DNA from: Chryseolinea serpens
GTDB taxonomy: Bacteria > Bacteroidota > Bacteroidia > Cytophagales > Cyclobacteriaceae
Direction of reading: 5' to 3'
DNA length: 64,000 nucleotides
Assembly (NCBI RefSeq): GCF_900129725.1
Contig: NZ_FQWQ01000005.1
Span: forward strand, 434,001-498,000
In this document: one piece after another, positions 52,815 through 60,993 of the stretch
Numbering within the stretch: position 1 is the first letter of the stretch
Layout: every line of letters starts with the position of its first letter
The notes under the pieces: model-generated
What the model was told of the DNA's origin: nothing
Databases searched by the model: none
What the model saw: the letters and a program-made list of their open reading frames with translations, nothing else
Made by a program: the position numbers and the translations under genes

Positions 52815-52846
52815 GCCACCCGCACAACATCAATCGCGCGAGTGGC
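52815..52846 (-). terminator. Intrinsic terminator of the leftward SDR gene
   Basis: GCCACTCGCG pairs with the CGGGTGGC arm on the minus strand, followed there by TTTTGCTTTTT. It lies 17 bases beyond the SDR stop. Confidence 0.75.
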
Positions 52847-52862
52847 CTGTGCATTTTGGTTT

Positions 52863-53699
52863 TTAAAAATTAGTAGCAGTCGCCGTTGCCCGGACGGCGT
52901 CCATATCCTTGTGAACAGCGCTCATCTTTTGTTCAGCGAACTGGTAGGCATCGGGCCCGAGGAACAGGTGAAGCAACGAATCCTTGCTTTCCGCTACTTG
53001 AATAAGCACAGCGCTTGCCTTATCGGGATCGCCCGGCTGGTTGCCGTTGTAGTTGTTTTGATGAAGCGACTGCATCTCCCGCACCGATTTATAGTCTTCA
53101 ATCGGGTGGCTGGGAACACTGAGAGATGATGCCTCGAGAAAATTCGTGCGGAAATAGCCGGGTGATACGACGGTGACACGTATGCCAAAGGCCTTCACTT
53201 CTTCCGCCAGCGATTCCGAGAAACCATGCATGGCGAACTTGGTAGCACAATAGATCCCAAAGCCGGGAAACCCGCCCGTGAACCCGCCAACAGAGGCGAT
53301 GTTAAAAATGTGACCGGACGATTGTTGGCGGAGATGGGGCAACGCCTGACGGATCACATTCAAAGCGCCAAACACGTTGACATCAAAGTTGGCGCGCGTT
53401 TCTGCGTCACTCAATTCCTCCAATGCACCCGCCAGACCGTAGCCAGCGTTGTTCACCACCACGTCGATGGAGCCGAAGTGTTTTATGGTGGCATCAATGG
53501 CAGTTGCCACACTTTTTTCGTCCAGGAGATTGACCGAAAGAGGTAGGAAATTTGCAGACGCTACGCCTACTGCATTTTGCAGATCACCGAGTGTTCTTGA
53601 AGTAGCGGCCACCGGGTAGCCTCCTGCGAGCAACGTTTTAACCAGGGAGAGGCCTAAACCTTTTGATGCACCCGTAACAAACCATGTTTTCTTTTTCAT
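52863..53699 (-). CDS. Short-chain dehydrogenase/reductase, AraC-linked
   Basis: A 278-residue classical SDR. From the ATG at 53699 it begins MKKKTWFVTGASKGLGLSLV with the nucleotide-binding TGASKGLG; an upstream ATG at 53735 would cover the promoter box. Further motifs are VVNNAGYGLAGA, NIASVGGFTGGFPGF and the catalytic IYCATKFAMHGF (Tyr-x-x-x-Lys). It belongs to the large group of SDRs controlled by a neighbouring AraC regulator. A TACCTTTG -7 box and a 33-bp operator-like copy lie upstream, shared in spacing with the Atu4866-like gene. Substrate unknown. Confidence 0.92.
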   Translation of the reverse strand: MKKKTWFVTGASKGLGLSLVKTLLAGGYPVAATSRTLGDLQNAVGVASANFLPLSVNLLDEKSVATAIDATIKHFGSIDVVVNNAGYGLAGALEELSDAETRANFDVNVFGALNVIRQALPHLRQQSSGHIFNIASVGGFTGGFPGFGIYCATKFAMHGFSESLAEEVKAFGIRVTVVSPGYFRTNFLEASSLSVPSHPIEDYKSVREMQSLHQNNYNGNQPGDPDKASAVLIQVAESKDSLLHLFLGPDAYQFAEQKMSAVHKDMDAVRATATATNF

Positions 53700-53732
53700 A
53701 CTTGAAATTATTTGTGATTGATTTTGATGCAT

Positions 53733-53740
53733 CAAAGGTA
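53733..53740 (-). promoter_or_regulatory. -7 promoter box of the SDR gene
   Basis: Minus-strand TACCTTTG fits TAnnTTTG and lies 33 bases upstream of the SDR start. It is separated by exactly 30 bases from the operator-like element at 53771-53803. Confidence 0.6.
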
Positions 53741-53770
53741 GATGCCATCCAGGGTTGGGTACTTGCCGCC

Positions 53771-53803
53771 TTCAAACCAATACTTGTATAATTCAAGCAA
53801 CGA
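53771..53803 (-). promoter_or_regulatory. AraC operator-like element, copy A
   Basis: A 33-bp element matching 55428-55460 at 28 positions, with an invariant core CTTGTATAATTCAA and the inverted arms CTTG/CAAG seven bases apart. It lies 30 bases upstream of a -7 box, a position suited to an activator. The neighbouring AraC protein is the natural candidate. Confidence 0.65.
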
Positions 53804-53819
53804 ATTTGTGACCTTCTTT

Positions 53820-54158
53820 TTAGGCTGATGAACGCGCCAGCAGACCACTATGATGGATCTTTGTGATCAGGTGGATGAGCTCGACAAGATACGTCTTCTG
53901 AAGATGCTCGGAGAAAATATAACCGGAGTTTTGCTCGCGATGGAGCTTCTTCAAAACGTTGAGTATGGCTTTGTCTTGTTTCTCGGTGAGCAGGTAAATG
54001 GTGTCCTCCGTTTCCTTGAATACGTCTAAAGAAAGCATGTGGAGAAGAACGCTTTCGGGAAGAAAGTCACGGGAAAACGAATAGGCCACCCGTGGTCCAT
54101 ATTTGCCGGGAATGTGATCTATGGCATAGCGATCTTTTTTTCTGCGGAGTGTAAGCAT
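53820..54158 (-). CDS. AraC-type sensor domain without DNA-binding domain
   Basis: A 112-residue protein that aligns with the middle of the neighbouring AraC protein: IYLLTEKQDKAILNVLKKLH corresponds to SYLLNKTQDKYVSHVFEKML, and YLVELIHLITKIHHSG to YVMEVIHYALKIQPTE. The match stops where the helix-turn-helix of AraC begins; this protein ends there (LLARSSA). Its N-terminal 20 residues are basic and differ from AraC. It lies 21 bases after the AraC gene. It is either a truncated duplicate or a small protein that pairs with AraC through the shared dimerisation region. Confidence 0.7.
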   Translation of the reverse strand: MLTLRRKKDRYAIDHIPGKYGPRVAYSFSRDFLPESVLLHMLSLDVFKETEDTIYLLTEKQDKAILNVLKKLHREQNSGYIFSEHLQKTYLVELIHLITKIHHSGLLARSSA

Positions 54159-54179
54159 GGATGTTTGACAGTTTCCGTG

Positions 54180-55085
54180 TTACATCCGGTATGCAGAGGG
54201 CGTTACCTGCGCATGCTTCTTGAAGAAATGGTTGAAATGAGCGGGGTCCTCAAAACCCAGGCAATAGCTGATCTCCGAGATATTCCATTGGGTGTGTTTG
54301 AGCAGCACCTTGGCTTCACTGGCCAGCCGGTTGGAAATGTGGTCGCTGGTGGTTTTGCCCGTGGTGAGCCGTATGGCGCGATTCAGGTGATTGACGTGAA
54401 CGGCCAGGTGCTCTGCAAAATCCCTGGCCGAGCGAAGGGTGAAGCGCTGTGTGGGCGACTCGATTGGGAACTGTCTTTCGAGGAGTTCACTAAAAACGGC
54501 CGTGATCCGCGCGTTGGCATTCGTATGTTGGTATAGCGTTTCGGTCGGCTGGATCTTCAACGCATAATGGATGACCTCCATCACATAATTGTGGAGCAGG
54601 TCATACTTATAGACATAATCCGAATTGATCTCTTCCAGCATTTTCTCAAACACATGGCTCACATATTTGTCCTGTGTTTTATTCAAGAGATAACTCGGCT
54701 TGCTGCCAGGCTGAAACATGGGCAACTCCCCAAGACCACCGCGGAGGCGTTCGATAAAAAAGCCGTCCTTGAAAATGGCAAAGTAACCCGTGGGGTCACC
54801 CGAAAGTTGCTCGAACGTATAGGGCACCTGAGGATTAAAAAAGATCAGCGATGTACCCGACACCTCCAGGCTTTTCTCGGCATAGTGATAGGCGTGTTTG
54901 CCACGGATCAGTGCGACCTTATAAAAATCACGCCGGCTATACTGTACAGGCTCCTTGTTGGGACCCAGGCAATCTTCCATCCGGAATACATTGAAATGCC
55001 CGATGTCCTTGCGCAGGTTTTCCGGCATCCAGTTGAATTTTTGTCTATAGAAATCTTCGAGTGTTTCAGTTTTTTCAATCGCCAT
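54180..55085 (-). CDS. AraC-family transcriptional regulator
   Basis: A 301-residue regulator: N-terminal cupin-like sensor (YSRRDFYKVALIRGKHAYHY, FFNPQVPYTFEQLSGDPTGY), a linker/dimerisation region (LLNKTQDKYVSHVFEKMLEE) and a C-terminal double helix-turn-helix (DFAEHLAVHVNHLNRAIRLT, ISEISYCLGFEDPAHFNHFF, KKHAQVTPSAYRM). It reads leftward after the Atu4866-like gene (23 bases) and before its truncated relative. Two operator-like copies flank the locus, so it probably activates both the SDR and the Atu4866-like genes. The inducer is unknown. Confidence 0.93.
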   Translation of the reverse strand: MAIEKTETLEDFYRQKFNWMPENLRKDIGHFNVFRMEDCLGPNKEPVQYSRRDFYKVALIRGKHAYHYAEKSLEVSGTSLIFFNPQVPYTFEQLSGDPTGYFAIFKDGFFIERLRGGLGELPMFQPGSKPSYLLNKTQDKYVSHVFEKMLEEINSDYVYKYDLLHNYVMEVIHYALKIQPTETLYQHTNANARITAVFSELLERQFPIESPTQRFTLRSARDFAEHLAVHVNHLNRAIRLTTGKTTSDHISNRLASEAKVLLKHTQWNISEISYCLGFEDPAHFNHFFKKHAQVTPSAYRM

Positions 55086-55108
55086 GGAAGTAGGGTTTTA
55101 AATCTCCA

Positions 55109-55363
55109 TCAGGACTTTGACTTTTCGCGATAAAATATGTACCCGCCATGATGCAAGGTGTCGATGTCACTGAAGGTGCCGTCGGCGGTGAAGCCGGTAT
55201 CATCCCAATAGTAAATATAGTCACCGGTGATCTCATAGCGTCCCGTATACGCGCTTTTCTTGGGGCCACGGGCTTCGTCGTATCTTCCGGCGGGCAAAAG
55301 TTCCTGGCGGATGTAGCCATCGCCGGTCACCCACATGCCCAGGTATTTGGATGGACGTTCCAT
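55109..55363 (-). CDS. Atu4866-like small protein
   Basis: An 84-residue protein from the ATG at 55363 (MERPSKYLGMWVTGDGYIRQ, then ELLPAGRYDEARGPKKSAYT and WDDTGFTADGTFSDIDTLHH). The pattern and length fit the Atu4866 family, small beta-barrel proteins commonly encoded with SDR genes under AraC control. An open frame continues upstream to 55702 but passes through the operator and the promoter, so the short form is preferred. The function is unknown; it probably acts with the SDR in the same response. Confidence 0.85.
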   Translation of the reverse strand: MERPSKYLGMWVTGDGYIRQELLPAGRYDEARGPKKSAYTGRYEITGDYIYYWDDTGFTADGTFSDIDTLHHGGYIFYREKSKS

Positions 55364-55389
55364 AAAGTTTTTCGCGTTGTTTGTGGAAC

Positions 55390-55397
55390 AAAAGTAG
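55390..55397 (-). promoter_or_regulatory. -7 promoter box of the Atu4866-like gene
   Basis: Minus-strand TACTTTTG fits TAnnTTTG, 26 bases upstream of the start codon and 30 bases downstream of operator copy B, the same gap as at copy A. Confidence 0.6.
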
Positions 55398-55427
55398 GAT
55401 CTAAGGGTTTCTGCAGCCTTGTTTTCA

Positions 55428-55460
55428 TCAATCCAATGCTTGTATAATTCAAACAATGAC
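55428..55460 (-). promoter_or_regulatory. AraC operator-like element, copy B
   Basis: A 33-bp element matching 53771-53803 at 28 positions, same orientation to its downstream gene and same 30-base gap to the -7 box. The shared core is CTTGTATAATTCAA. Confidence 0.65.
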
Positions 55461-55705
55461 CTGTTCCTGTCCGGCTGTTTTAAATTGTTTTCAGACCCAA
55501 AATCGCAACCATGCGCCAAAATTTGGTGGTTCCGGTGTCTGGATCCGTCGTGCGATTTCTCGCTATTTGTCGGATTTGCACTGGCGATTGGATATGAACT
55601 ATGCATCAACTCAAAAAAGTTTCGGATTGCCGGATTTTTGACCTTAATATTTTTTTGATTTTGATATATTGTATGACCGCCAATCGCATCCCGACAGCGC
55701 ATCCC

Positions 55706-56113
55706 ATGGATCTACTATTAGTAATTTTTGCTGCTGGACTAGGTTATACGGCCTATTCAATCGTTGAAAAAAGAGTATTGAACGGCGTTGCCATCGGGAG
55801 GAAGGTTCTTTTAACCTATGCCGACCAAAACAATGAAATGAAAAGCGAATTGCAATGGACGGGGATCGTTCAACGGAAATTGAGAATTGGCAACAAGTCA
55901 GATAATTTCGTCATCAATTTAAACGAACCGATCATTCACCATAATTCCGTTTTTAGCGAGGTGGTGGTCCGCGAGCGACGGTTGGGAAACTACATTGGGT
56001 CAAACAAACCGACAGCAGTGCAGTTGCTTTTGCCAAAGCAGGGCATGAGGAAAGACAAATACAAATGGGATGCGTTTGACCACGTTGGTGGGTTGACACT
56101 TTATTTGCAATGA
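55706..56113 (+). CDS. Small membrane-anchored hypothetical protein
   Basis: From the ATG at 55706 a 135-residue protein begins with a membrane segment (MDLLLVIFAAGLGYTAYSIV) followed by a beta-rich domain (VLLTYADQNNEMKSELQWTG, DNFVINLNEPIIHHNSVFSE). The end has a basic stretch. The sequence matches no family I recognise. Upstream in-frame starts at 55601 and 55673 are possible. It is a single rightward gene opposite the AraC cluster. Confidence 0.6.
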   Translation: MDLLLVIFAAGLGYTAYSIVEKRVLNGVAIGRKVLLTYADQNNEMKSELQWTGIVQRKLRIGNKSDNFVINLNEPIIHHNSVFSEVVVRERRLGNYIGSNKPTAVQLLLPKQGMRKDKYKWDAFDHVGGLTLYLQ

Positions 56114-56181
56114 ACGTTTGGCTGGTTTGGGATAGATGTAGGGCAGATCAACCCCGGCTGGATTGCCTGTGACGCGAATGC

Positions 56182-56964
56182 TCACTTTCGAAAGTAACGC
56201 GAAAATTCAGAGTCGATCTGAAAGTACCTGACTCCCCACGATTTCAACGTCTCAACATCCGCAGCAACAGCTTCATCCGGATTTTTCACATCGCGATAAT
56301 GAAAGCGATTTACGGCGGCCACCACCATAATCCCTTCCCGCGCTGCCCACGCCACGTCTTCGGCGGTCATGCTATCGGTGCCGCCGAAAAGATAATAGTG
56401 ACCCGGCTTGAAACCTGCCTTTTTCTTGTTGTCTTCAAGCTGTTGCCGCGTGCAGCTGAGCTTGATCTTGCCGGTGAAGTAGGGCGTTGACTCGTCGGTG
56501 CCGATCATTAAAGCCTGCTCCAACAAGTTGTATTTTTTGAGAAGGCGTATTACCTGGCTAAACATAACGGTGTCGTTGCCAGCAATCTTATTATCGATCA
56601 TCACCTGCATCTTGCCGCGGCATGTGCGAAGGGCTTCTTCGAGCGTGATCACGCCGCTGCCCGTTTGATGATGTTTCAGCTTGCGGATCTCCTCCCAGGT
56701 CATCGCCGTCGCCGGTTTGTCCACGCCGAAATGATCTTTGAACGACCGGTCATGCTGGAGGATGAACACGCCATCCTTGGTCAGCCGCAGGTCGATCTCG
56801 GTCATCCAATACCCTTGCTTAACGGCGGCCTCCAGGGCAGGCAAGCTGTTCTCTGCATGCACACTGTCGACGACGCCACCGCGGTGTGCGATCAGCCGGT
56901 ACGTTTGGTTGTAGGCCTCGAAACTAAAAAGTATGCAGGCGATCAGGAGGAAGGTCTGTTTCAT
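56182..56964 (-). CDS. Exported glycerophosphodiester phosphodiesterase
   Basis: A 260-residue exported enzyme with a signal peptide (MKQTFLLIACILFSFEAYNQ); the ATG at 56964 starts it directly, while 57003 would add 13 residues. The GDPD signature is clear: LIAHRGG (His27, Arg28), ENSLPALEAAVKQGYWMTEI, DLRLTKDGVFILQHD, and later ALMIGTDE. Family members hydrolyse glycerophosphodiesters to glycerol 3-phosphate and alcohol with a divalent metal. It is a single leftward gene and likely periplasmic, feeding on lipid head groups. Confidence 0.92.
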   Translation of the reverse strand: MKQTFLLIACILFSFEAYNQTYRLIAHRGGVVDSVHAENSLPALEAAVKQGYWMTEIDLRLTKDGVFILQHDRSFKDHFGVDKPATAMTWEEIRKLKHHQTGSGVITLEEALRTCRGKMQVMIDNKIAGNDTVMFSQVIRLLKKYNLLEQALMIGTDESTPYFTGKIKLSCTRQQLEDNKKKAGFKPGHYYLFGGTDSMTAEDVAWAAREGIMVVAAVNRFHYRDVKNPDEAVAADVETLKSWGVRYFQIDSEFSRYFRK

Positions 56965-57181
56965 AACGCAAAGGAATACATTCAAAATTGCCGTGCAACA
57001 CATTTGATATGGCCTCTATATTAATTTTATTTTATACGTTTTTCATAGAACCTTAACGGCATGAGCTGCGGCCACCGGTCAAGACGATAGACCTAAATGT
57101 CGCCGCTGCGATGCTTTGACTGCCTGGAAAAATACAAGGTCTGCGCCGGGTTTAGTCTGGCTAAATTCCTAATTTAAGTAC

Positions 57182-58201
57182 ATGAATCGCTTCTGGAAGT
57201 ATAAGCTTGACCATGGAATTTTTTGGGTGATCACCATTGGGTTTCATATGTACACCCGGGACTATTTGATCACGAAGGCAGGCTTTGACCAATTTCTATT
57301 CGAGGTTGTGATCCGCAACGGACTACTGGCAGTATTGATTTATTTCAATTGGCTCGTGCTCGTTCCGAAATATGCCCAGCAAAAAAAGATCGCCGTCTAT
57401 TGTTTTCTACTGTGCCTGGCGATGGCCGGATACGTTCTATTGAAAAATATACATGATGTCTATTTGTATGGTTATGTCCTGGGCGATCCAGGTAAGCGGT
57501 CTATTTTATATAACACGTACTACAACTTTTCGATTGCCCTGTTCTACCTGGTTTTTCATGTGGCCCTGCAATTGAGTAAAGAATGGTATTTTCAGCGAGA
57601 GCTCATCCGGAAAATGGAAGTGGAGAAATTGACCTCGGAATTGGAATACCTGAAGGCTCAGATCAATCCCCATTTTGTCTTCAATTCGATCAACACCATC
57701 TATTTTCAAATCGACAAACAAAATACATCCGCCCGTGAAACGCTGTCGGCGTTTTCAGACATGCTGCGCTATCAATTGTATGAGTGCAACGGAAAGGAAA
57801 TACCCATCGAGAAGGAGATCCTCTATTTAAAGAACTATGTCGACTTGCAGCGGATGCGAAAAAATGAAAACTATGCGATTTCCTTTTTTGTTGGGGAAGA
57901 GGTGAAAGGCTTTACCCTGTCACCCTTGTTGTTCATTCCTTTTTTGGAAAATGCATTTAAACATGTGTCCCATGGACCCGGTAAAAACGAGATCCGGATC
58001 CGGATCGATAGGCAGGATCGTCACATCAAACTTTCCGTATTTAACACGAAAGAAAATAAAATGGCGGAGGAGCAACACACAGGGATTGGATTAAAAAATG
58101 TGCGGCGGCGATTGGACCTGCTGTACAAGGATCGCCATAACCTGGTGATCGACAACCGTGGGGAGAGTTATGAGGTCACCCTTTCGCTGCGGATTGACTA
58201 A
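57182..58201 (+). CDS. LytS-type sensor histidine kinase
   Basis: A 339-residue membrane sensor kinase with four predicted helices in the first 130 residues (FWVITIGFHMY, NGLLAVLIYFNWLVLV, VYCFLLCLAMAGYVLL, SIALFYLVFHVALQL) and a His_kinase-type transmitter: YLKAQINPHFVFNSINTIYF (phosphoacceptor His near 164), FIPFLENAFKHVSHGPGKNE (N box), FNTKENK, and TGIGLKNVRRRLDLL (G2 box). No extracytoplasmic sensor domain is present, so the signal is probably read in or near the membrane. It is followed 30 bases later by its LytTR regulator. Confidence 0.94.
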   Translation: MNRFWKYKLDHGIFWVITIGFHMYTRDYLITKAGFDQFLFEVVIRNGLLAVLIYFNWLVLVPKYAQQKKIAVYCFLLCLAMAGYVLLKNIHDVYLYGYVLGDPGKRSILYNTYYNFSIALFYLVFHVALQLSKEWYFQRELIRKMEVEKLTSELEYLKAQINPHFVFNSINTIYFQIDKQNTSARETLSAFSDMLRYQLYECNGKEIPIEKEILYLKNYVDLQRMRKNENYAISFFVGEEVKGFTLSPLLFIPFLENAFKHVSHGPGKNEIRIRIDRQDRHIKLSVFNTKENKMAEEQHTGIGLKNVRRRLDLLYKDRHNLVIDNRGESYEVTLSLRID

Positions 58202-58231
58202 TGGATGGAGATATAAAAATTCAAATAACAA

Positions 58232-58954
58232 ATGACAAAGCTGAACTGTCTCATTGTCGACGATGAACCCGTTGCCCGCAAAGGTCTAGAAGAGCATATG
58301 CAGGCGATCGATTTTTTGCATTGTGTTGCGTCGTGTGAGGATGCACTGAAAGCTGCGTCCTATGTGAATGAGCAAAAAATCGATCTGATGTATTTGGATA
58401 TTCATATGCCGAAAGTGACGGGGATAGATTTTTTGAAGATGTTAAAAAATCCCCCGATTACTATTCTCACAACGGCGTATCCCGACTACGCCGTGGAAGG
58501 GTATTCACTGGATGTCATGGATTACCTGGTCAAGCCCATTACTTTTGAACGATTCCTGAAGGCTTCTCAAAAAGCCATGGAATATTTTCAGTTGAAGTTG
58601 CGTGCCGGGCAGAATGGCGCGCCAGAAGTCGATTACTATTTTGTTCGCTGCGACCGTAAGTTTGAAAAAGTTTTTTTTAGAGACATAGCCTATGTGGAAG
58701 GAATGCAAAACTATGTCATTCTTCACATCGGCGACAGAAAGTTAATTACGTATATCACCCTGACCAGCCTGGAGGATCAAATGCCAAAGGATCAATTTTT
58801 AAGAGTTCACAAATCCTTTTTGATCTCCTTACCCCACGTGAAGGCTATTGAGGGCGACGAGATCATCCTGGAGAACGCGCGGATCCCCATTGGCCGGACC
58901 TTGCGTGAACAAGTGGTTCAACGCATTATCGGCACTTACCTTTTCAAGCGATAG
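58232..58954 (+). CDS. LytTR-family response regulator
   Basis: A 240-residue response regulator: receiver with DDE at residues 10-12, phosphoacceptor Asp in LMYLDIHMP, Thr pair in ILTTAYPDYAV and Lys in DYLVKPITFERFL; LytTR DNA-binding domain from about residue 130 (FVRCDRKFEKVFFRDIAYVE, then QFLRVHKSFLISLPHV). Partner of the kinase 30 bases upstream. Compared with the regulator at 4.6 kb it belongs to a different branch. The target genes are not evident in this window. Confidence 0.95.
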   Translation: MTKLNCLIVDDEPVARKGLEEHMQAIDFLHCVASCEDALKAASYVNEQKIDLMYLDIHMPKVTGIDFLKMLKNPPITILTTAYPDYAVEGYSLDVMDYLVKPITFERFLKASQKAMEYFQLKLRAGQNGAPEVDYYFVRCDRKFEKVFFRDIAYVEGMQNYVILHIGDRKLITYITLTSLEDQMPKDQFLRVHKSFLISLPHVKAIEGDEIILENARIPIGRTLREQVVQRIIGTYLFKR

Positions 58955-58961
58955 GCTTAGC

Positions 58962-58996
58962 AAAAAAAACATCAGCCCCTTGGCGTGGGGCTGATG
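58962..58996 (-). terminator. Terminator of the leftward hypothetical gene
   Basis: On the minus strand the hairpin CATCAGCCCC/GGGGCTGATG (58970-58996) is followed by eight T (58962-58969). It closes the leftward gene at 59009 and may also serve the convergent LytTR gene. Confidence 0.88.
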
Positions 58997-59008
58997 AGTG
59001 GTGCTGCA

Positions 59009-59482
59009 CTATCTTGATGCTGTGGACGGGGCACCGCTAAGAACCAAGTAGACGATTTGCTGCCCTTCCGGGAAATCATTCGATGAATAATACAACTTCA
59101 GGGTGTTGCTCTTCGTTGTTTTCAGCGCCAGAATATCTTTTACCGGGCAAGGCATGGATTCCTGAAAACCGCTTGACGATCCTTCGAATTTCCATTCCTT
59201 CAACACTTTGTCGTCGCTGTCCTTTATCGTGATTTTTCTGCCCGTCACAGTCCTTCCACACTCACTGTATTTCACGATCAGCTGACCGTGATTTTCAGCG
59301 CGATCCAAATCCAACTTCGCGGCAACCGCCTTTTGATTGATATACTGATCAATCATCAACTTGTTGTCCAGATAGACTTGTACACTGTGTGCCCCCGACA
59401 TGGCCGAAAAGCCAGACAGGACAGAGCATAGGGCGACGCCAAACAGGGCGGCTACCCAGGAAAAGAGAATGTTCTTTTTCAT
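59009..59482 (-). CDS. Exported hypothetical protein
   Basis: From the ATG at 59482 a 157-residue exported protein with a signal peptide (MKKNILFSWVAALFGVALCS, cleavage after residue 30 or so). The mature part contains VQVYLDNKLMIDQYINQKAV, LIVKYSECGRTVTGRKITIK and LKTTKSNTLKLYYSSNDFPE, a small beta-sandwich pattern. I do not recognise the family. An upstream start at 59563 would add 27 residues before the leader and is unlikely. It is a single gene with its own terminator. Confidence 0.8.
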   Translation of the reverse strand: MKKNILFSWVAALFGVALCSVLSGFSAMSGAHSVQVYLDNKLMIDQYINQKAVAAKLDLDRAENHGQLIVKYSECGRTVTGRKITIKDSDDKVLKEWKFEGSSSGFQESMPCPVKDILALKTTKSNTLKLYYSSNDFPEGQQIVYLVLSGAPSTASR

Positions 59483-59755
59483 GGTGTTTAAGATTTTTGT
59501 TGCGACTTTCTTAAAGGAACGAACAAAACCCGGTCCCTGTGCCGGAAGTCTGACCATCTGCACCGATTACTTGACGAATTGCGCTTCTGGACAAAGCCAT
59601 TTGAAATTATAGCGGGACTTACAAGAAATACGTCTGCGTGAGAAATACTTTTTTCAGCTGTCATTCAACGTCTTATCGTCTCACACCTTTAATTTTTTCC
59701 AACGCTTACCACTTTAGGCAAGGCTTTTGTGTCTAATCACAAAAATTATATAACT

Positions 59756-60442
59756 ATGCGATCGACAATTTTTGCAATTCTTTTTTTTACCGCCGTTACC
59801 ACCTTTGCCCAAGACGTTTTTAAAGGTGAACATTTCATCGAAGTGCCGGGCTCTGCCCAAATGGAAATTGAACCCAACGAGATCTTTCTTTTTATAAGGC
59901 TCCGCGAATTTGAGGAAAACCGGAACAAGGTTTCGCTGGAAAAACTCGACCAGGATTTTATGCAGGCCCTGAAGGCCGCCGGTGTCGACCGCAAGAATCT
60001 CACCCTGGCTGATGCCGGTTCCCAACTGGGCAAATTTGGCCGCAAGGACAAGGATGCGTTCCGCGAGAAATCATACGAACTGAAACTGACCAGCGCCGCC
60101 GAGCTCGAAAAGTTTCTGGAGAAGCTGGAGCCCGTCAAAGTAGAGCAACTCGACCTGACCCGCGTGAGCCACACCGACCTGGAAAAATTCAAGCTCGACT
60201 TAAAGATCAAAGCCCTCCAGGCCGCCCAGGCCAAGGCCCAATCCCTGCTCAAATCCATCGGCGCCGAAGCCGGCAAACCCCTCATGGTCCGCGATTGGGA
60301 CAACGACCCGATCCAGCCGATGCCCGTGTATTCCAACGTGATGTACAAGTCGGCGGGAGACGTGGCCGCAACGGACGATGCCATTGCCTTCCGGAAAATA
60401 AAACTGAAGGCCCAACTGATGGCCCAGTTCGAAATAAAATAG
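59756..60442 (+). CDS. Exported SIMPL-domain protein
   Basis: A 228-residue exported protein; the ATG at 59756 starts a clean signal peptide (MRSTIFAILFFTAVTTFAQ). The domain EHFIEVPGSAQMEIEPNEIF and KLKAQLMAQFEIK fits the SIMPL/DUF541 family, periplasmic or surface proteins of mostly unknown role. A long charged helical section (about 50-150) is rich in Lys/Glu/Leu. It is monocistronic with a good terminator, directly upstream of the tRNA gene. Confidence 0.9.
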   Translation: MRSTIFAILFFTAVTTFAQDVFKGEHFIEVPGSAQMEIEPNEIFLFIRLREFEENRNKVSLEKLDQDFMQALKAAGVDRKNLTLADAGSQLGKFGRKDKDAFREKSYELKLTSAAELEKFLEKLEPVKVEQLDLTRVSHTDLEKFKLDLKIKALQAAQAKAQSLLKSIGAEAGKPLMVRDWDNDPIQPMPVYSNVMYKSAGDVAATDDAIAFRKIKLKAQLMAQFEIK

Positions 60443-60461
60443 AAACCGGTCCAAAATGGCT

Positions 60462-60490
60462 AAAAATGCAGGATTCTTCCTGCATTTTTT
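60462..60490 (+). terminator. Intrinsic terminator after the SIMPL gene
   Basis: AAAAATGCAGGA pairs with TCCTGCATTTTT over a 4-base loop and is followed by TTTGTTTT. It lies 20 bases after the stop codon. Confidence 0.93.
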
Positions 60491-60538
60491 GTTTTCCCCT
60501 CGCGCGAATGTTCGAAGAATGATTAATTTTACGACCCT

Positions 60539-60612
60539 CGGGGCGTAGCGCAGCCCGGTAGCGCGCCACGTTCGGGACGTGGAGGTCGTAGGTTCGAATC
60601 CTGTCGCCCCGA
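60539..60612 (+). tRNA. tRNA-Pro(CGG)
   Basis: A complete cloverleaf of 74 bases: acceptor CGGGGCG/CGCCCCG with discriminator A, D arm GCGCAGCCCGGTAGCGC, anticodon arm CCACG-TTCGGGA-CGTGG with anticodon CGG, variable loop AGGTC, T arm GTAGG-TTCGAAT-CCTGT with one G-T pair. CCA is not encoded. A hairpin terminator follows within 5 bases. Confidence 0.97.
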
Positions 60613-60616
60613 CTTC

Positions 60617-60660
60617 GCCCGCCGAAGCATGTTTCATGCGTAGGCGGGCTTTGTTTTTTA
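60617..60660 (+). terminator. GCCCGCC-type terminator after tRNA-Pro
   Basis: GCCCGCC (60617-60623) pairs with GGCGGGC (60643-60649) around an inner GCATG/CATGC stem, followed by TTTGTTTTTTA. A second hairpin with the same outer arms and GAAGC core lies at 61824. Confidence 0.9.
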
Positions 60661-60756
60661 TAGGCAGTTATGCAGTGCTTGTCATGTGCAGTGGCGGGCT
60701 ACGTCGGGCGCGGCCCGACTACTTTCGTTAGGTTCAATTTTAAACCGTTAACTGAC

Positions 60757-60993
60757 ATGTGGATTGTATACATTCTAAAGTGCACCGATGGGAAATTCTA
60801 CACGGGATGCACTTCTGATTTGGAAGACCGGATGAAAAGACACCATGGGGGTGAAGTTCTTGCAACTCGAAATCGGCTGCCTGTAACACTTGTCACTTAT
60901 ATCGTGTTTTCTGAAAAACAGAAGGCGTATGATTTCGAAAAGTATCTTAAAACCGGATCGGGGCGTGCTGTGATGAATAGGCGGTTGGTGTAG
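60757..60993 (+). CDS. GIY-YIG (URI-type) nuclease domain protein
   Basis: A 78-residue stand-alone GIY-YIG domain, from the ATG at 60757 (MWIVYILKCTDGKFYTGCTS). The signature reads VYI at the first position and YTG at the second, then DLEDRMKRHHGGEVLATRNR and FEKYLKTGSGRAVMNRRL. Such single-domain UvrC-like proteins are frequent in Bacteroidota; some may be DNA-structure nucleases, most are uncharacterised. A decayed second copy follows directly. Confidence 0.9.
   Translation: MWIVYILKCTDGKFYTGCTSDLEDRMKRHHGGEVLATRNRLPVTLVTYIVFSEKQKAYDFEKYLKTGSGRAVMNRRLV

Noticed and set aside
55364-55702. N-terminal extension of the Atu4866-like protein
   Set aside because: The extension spans the -7 box and the operator copy, and family members are about 80 residues long.
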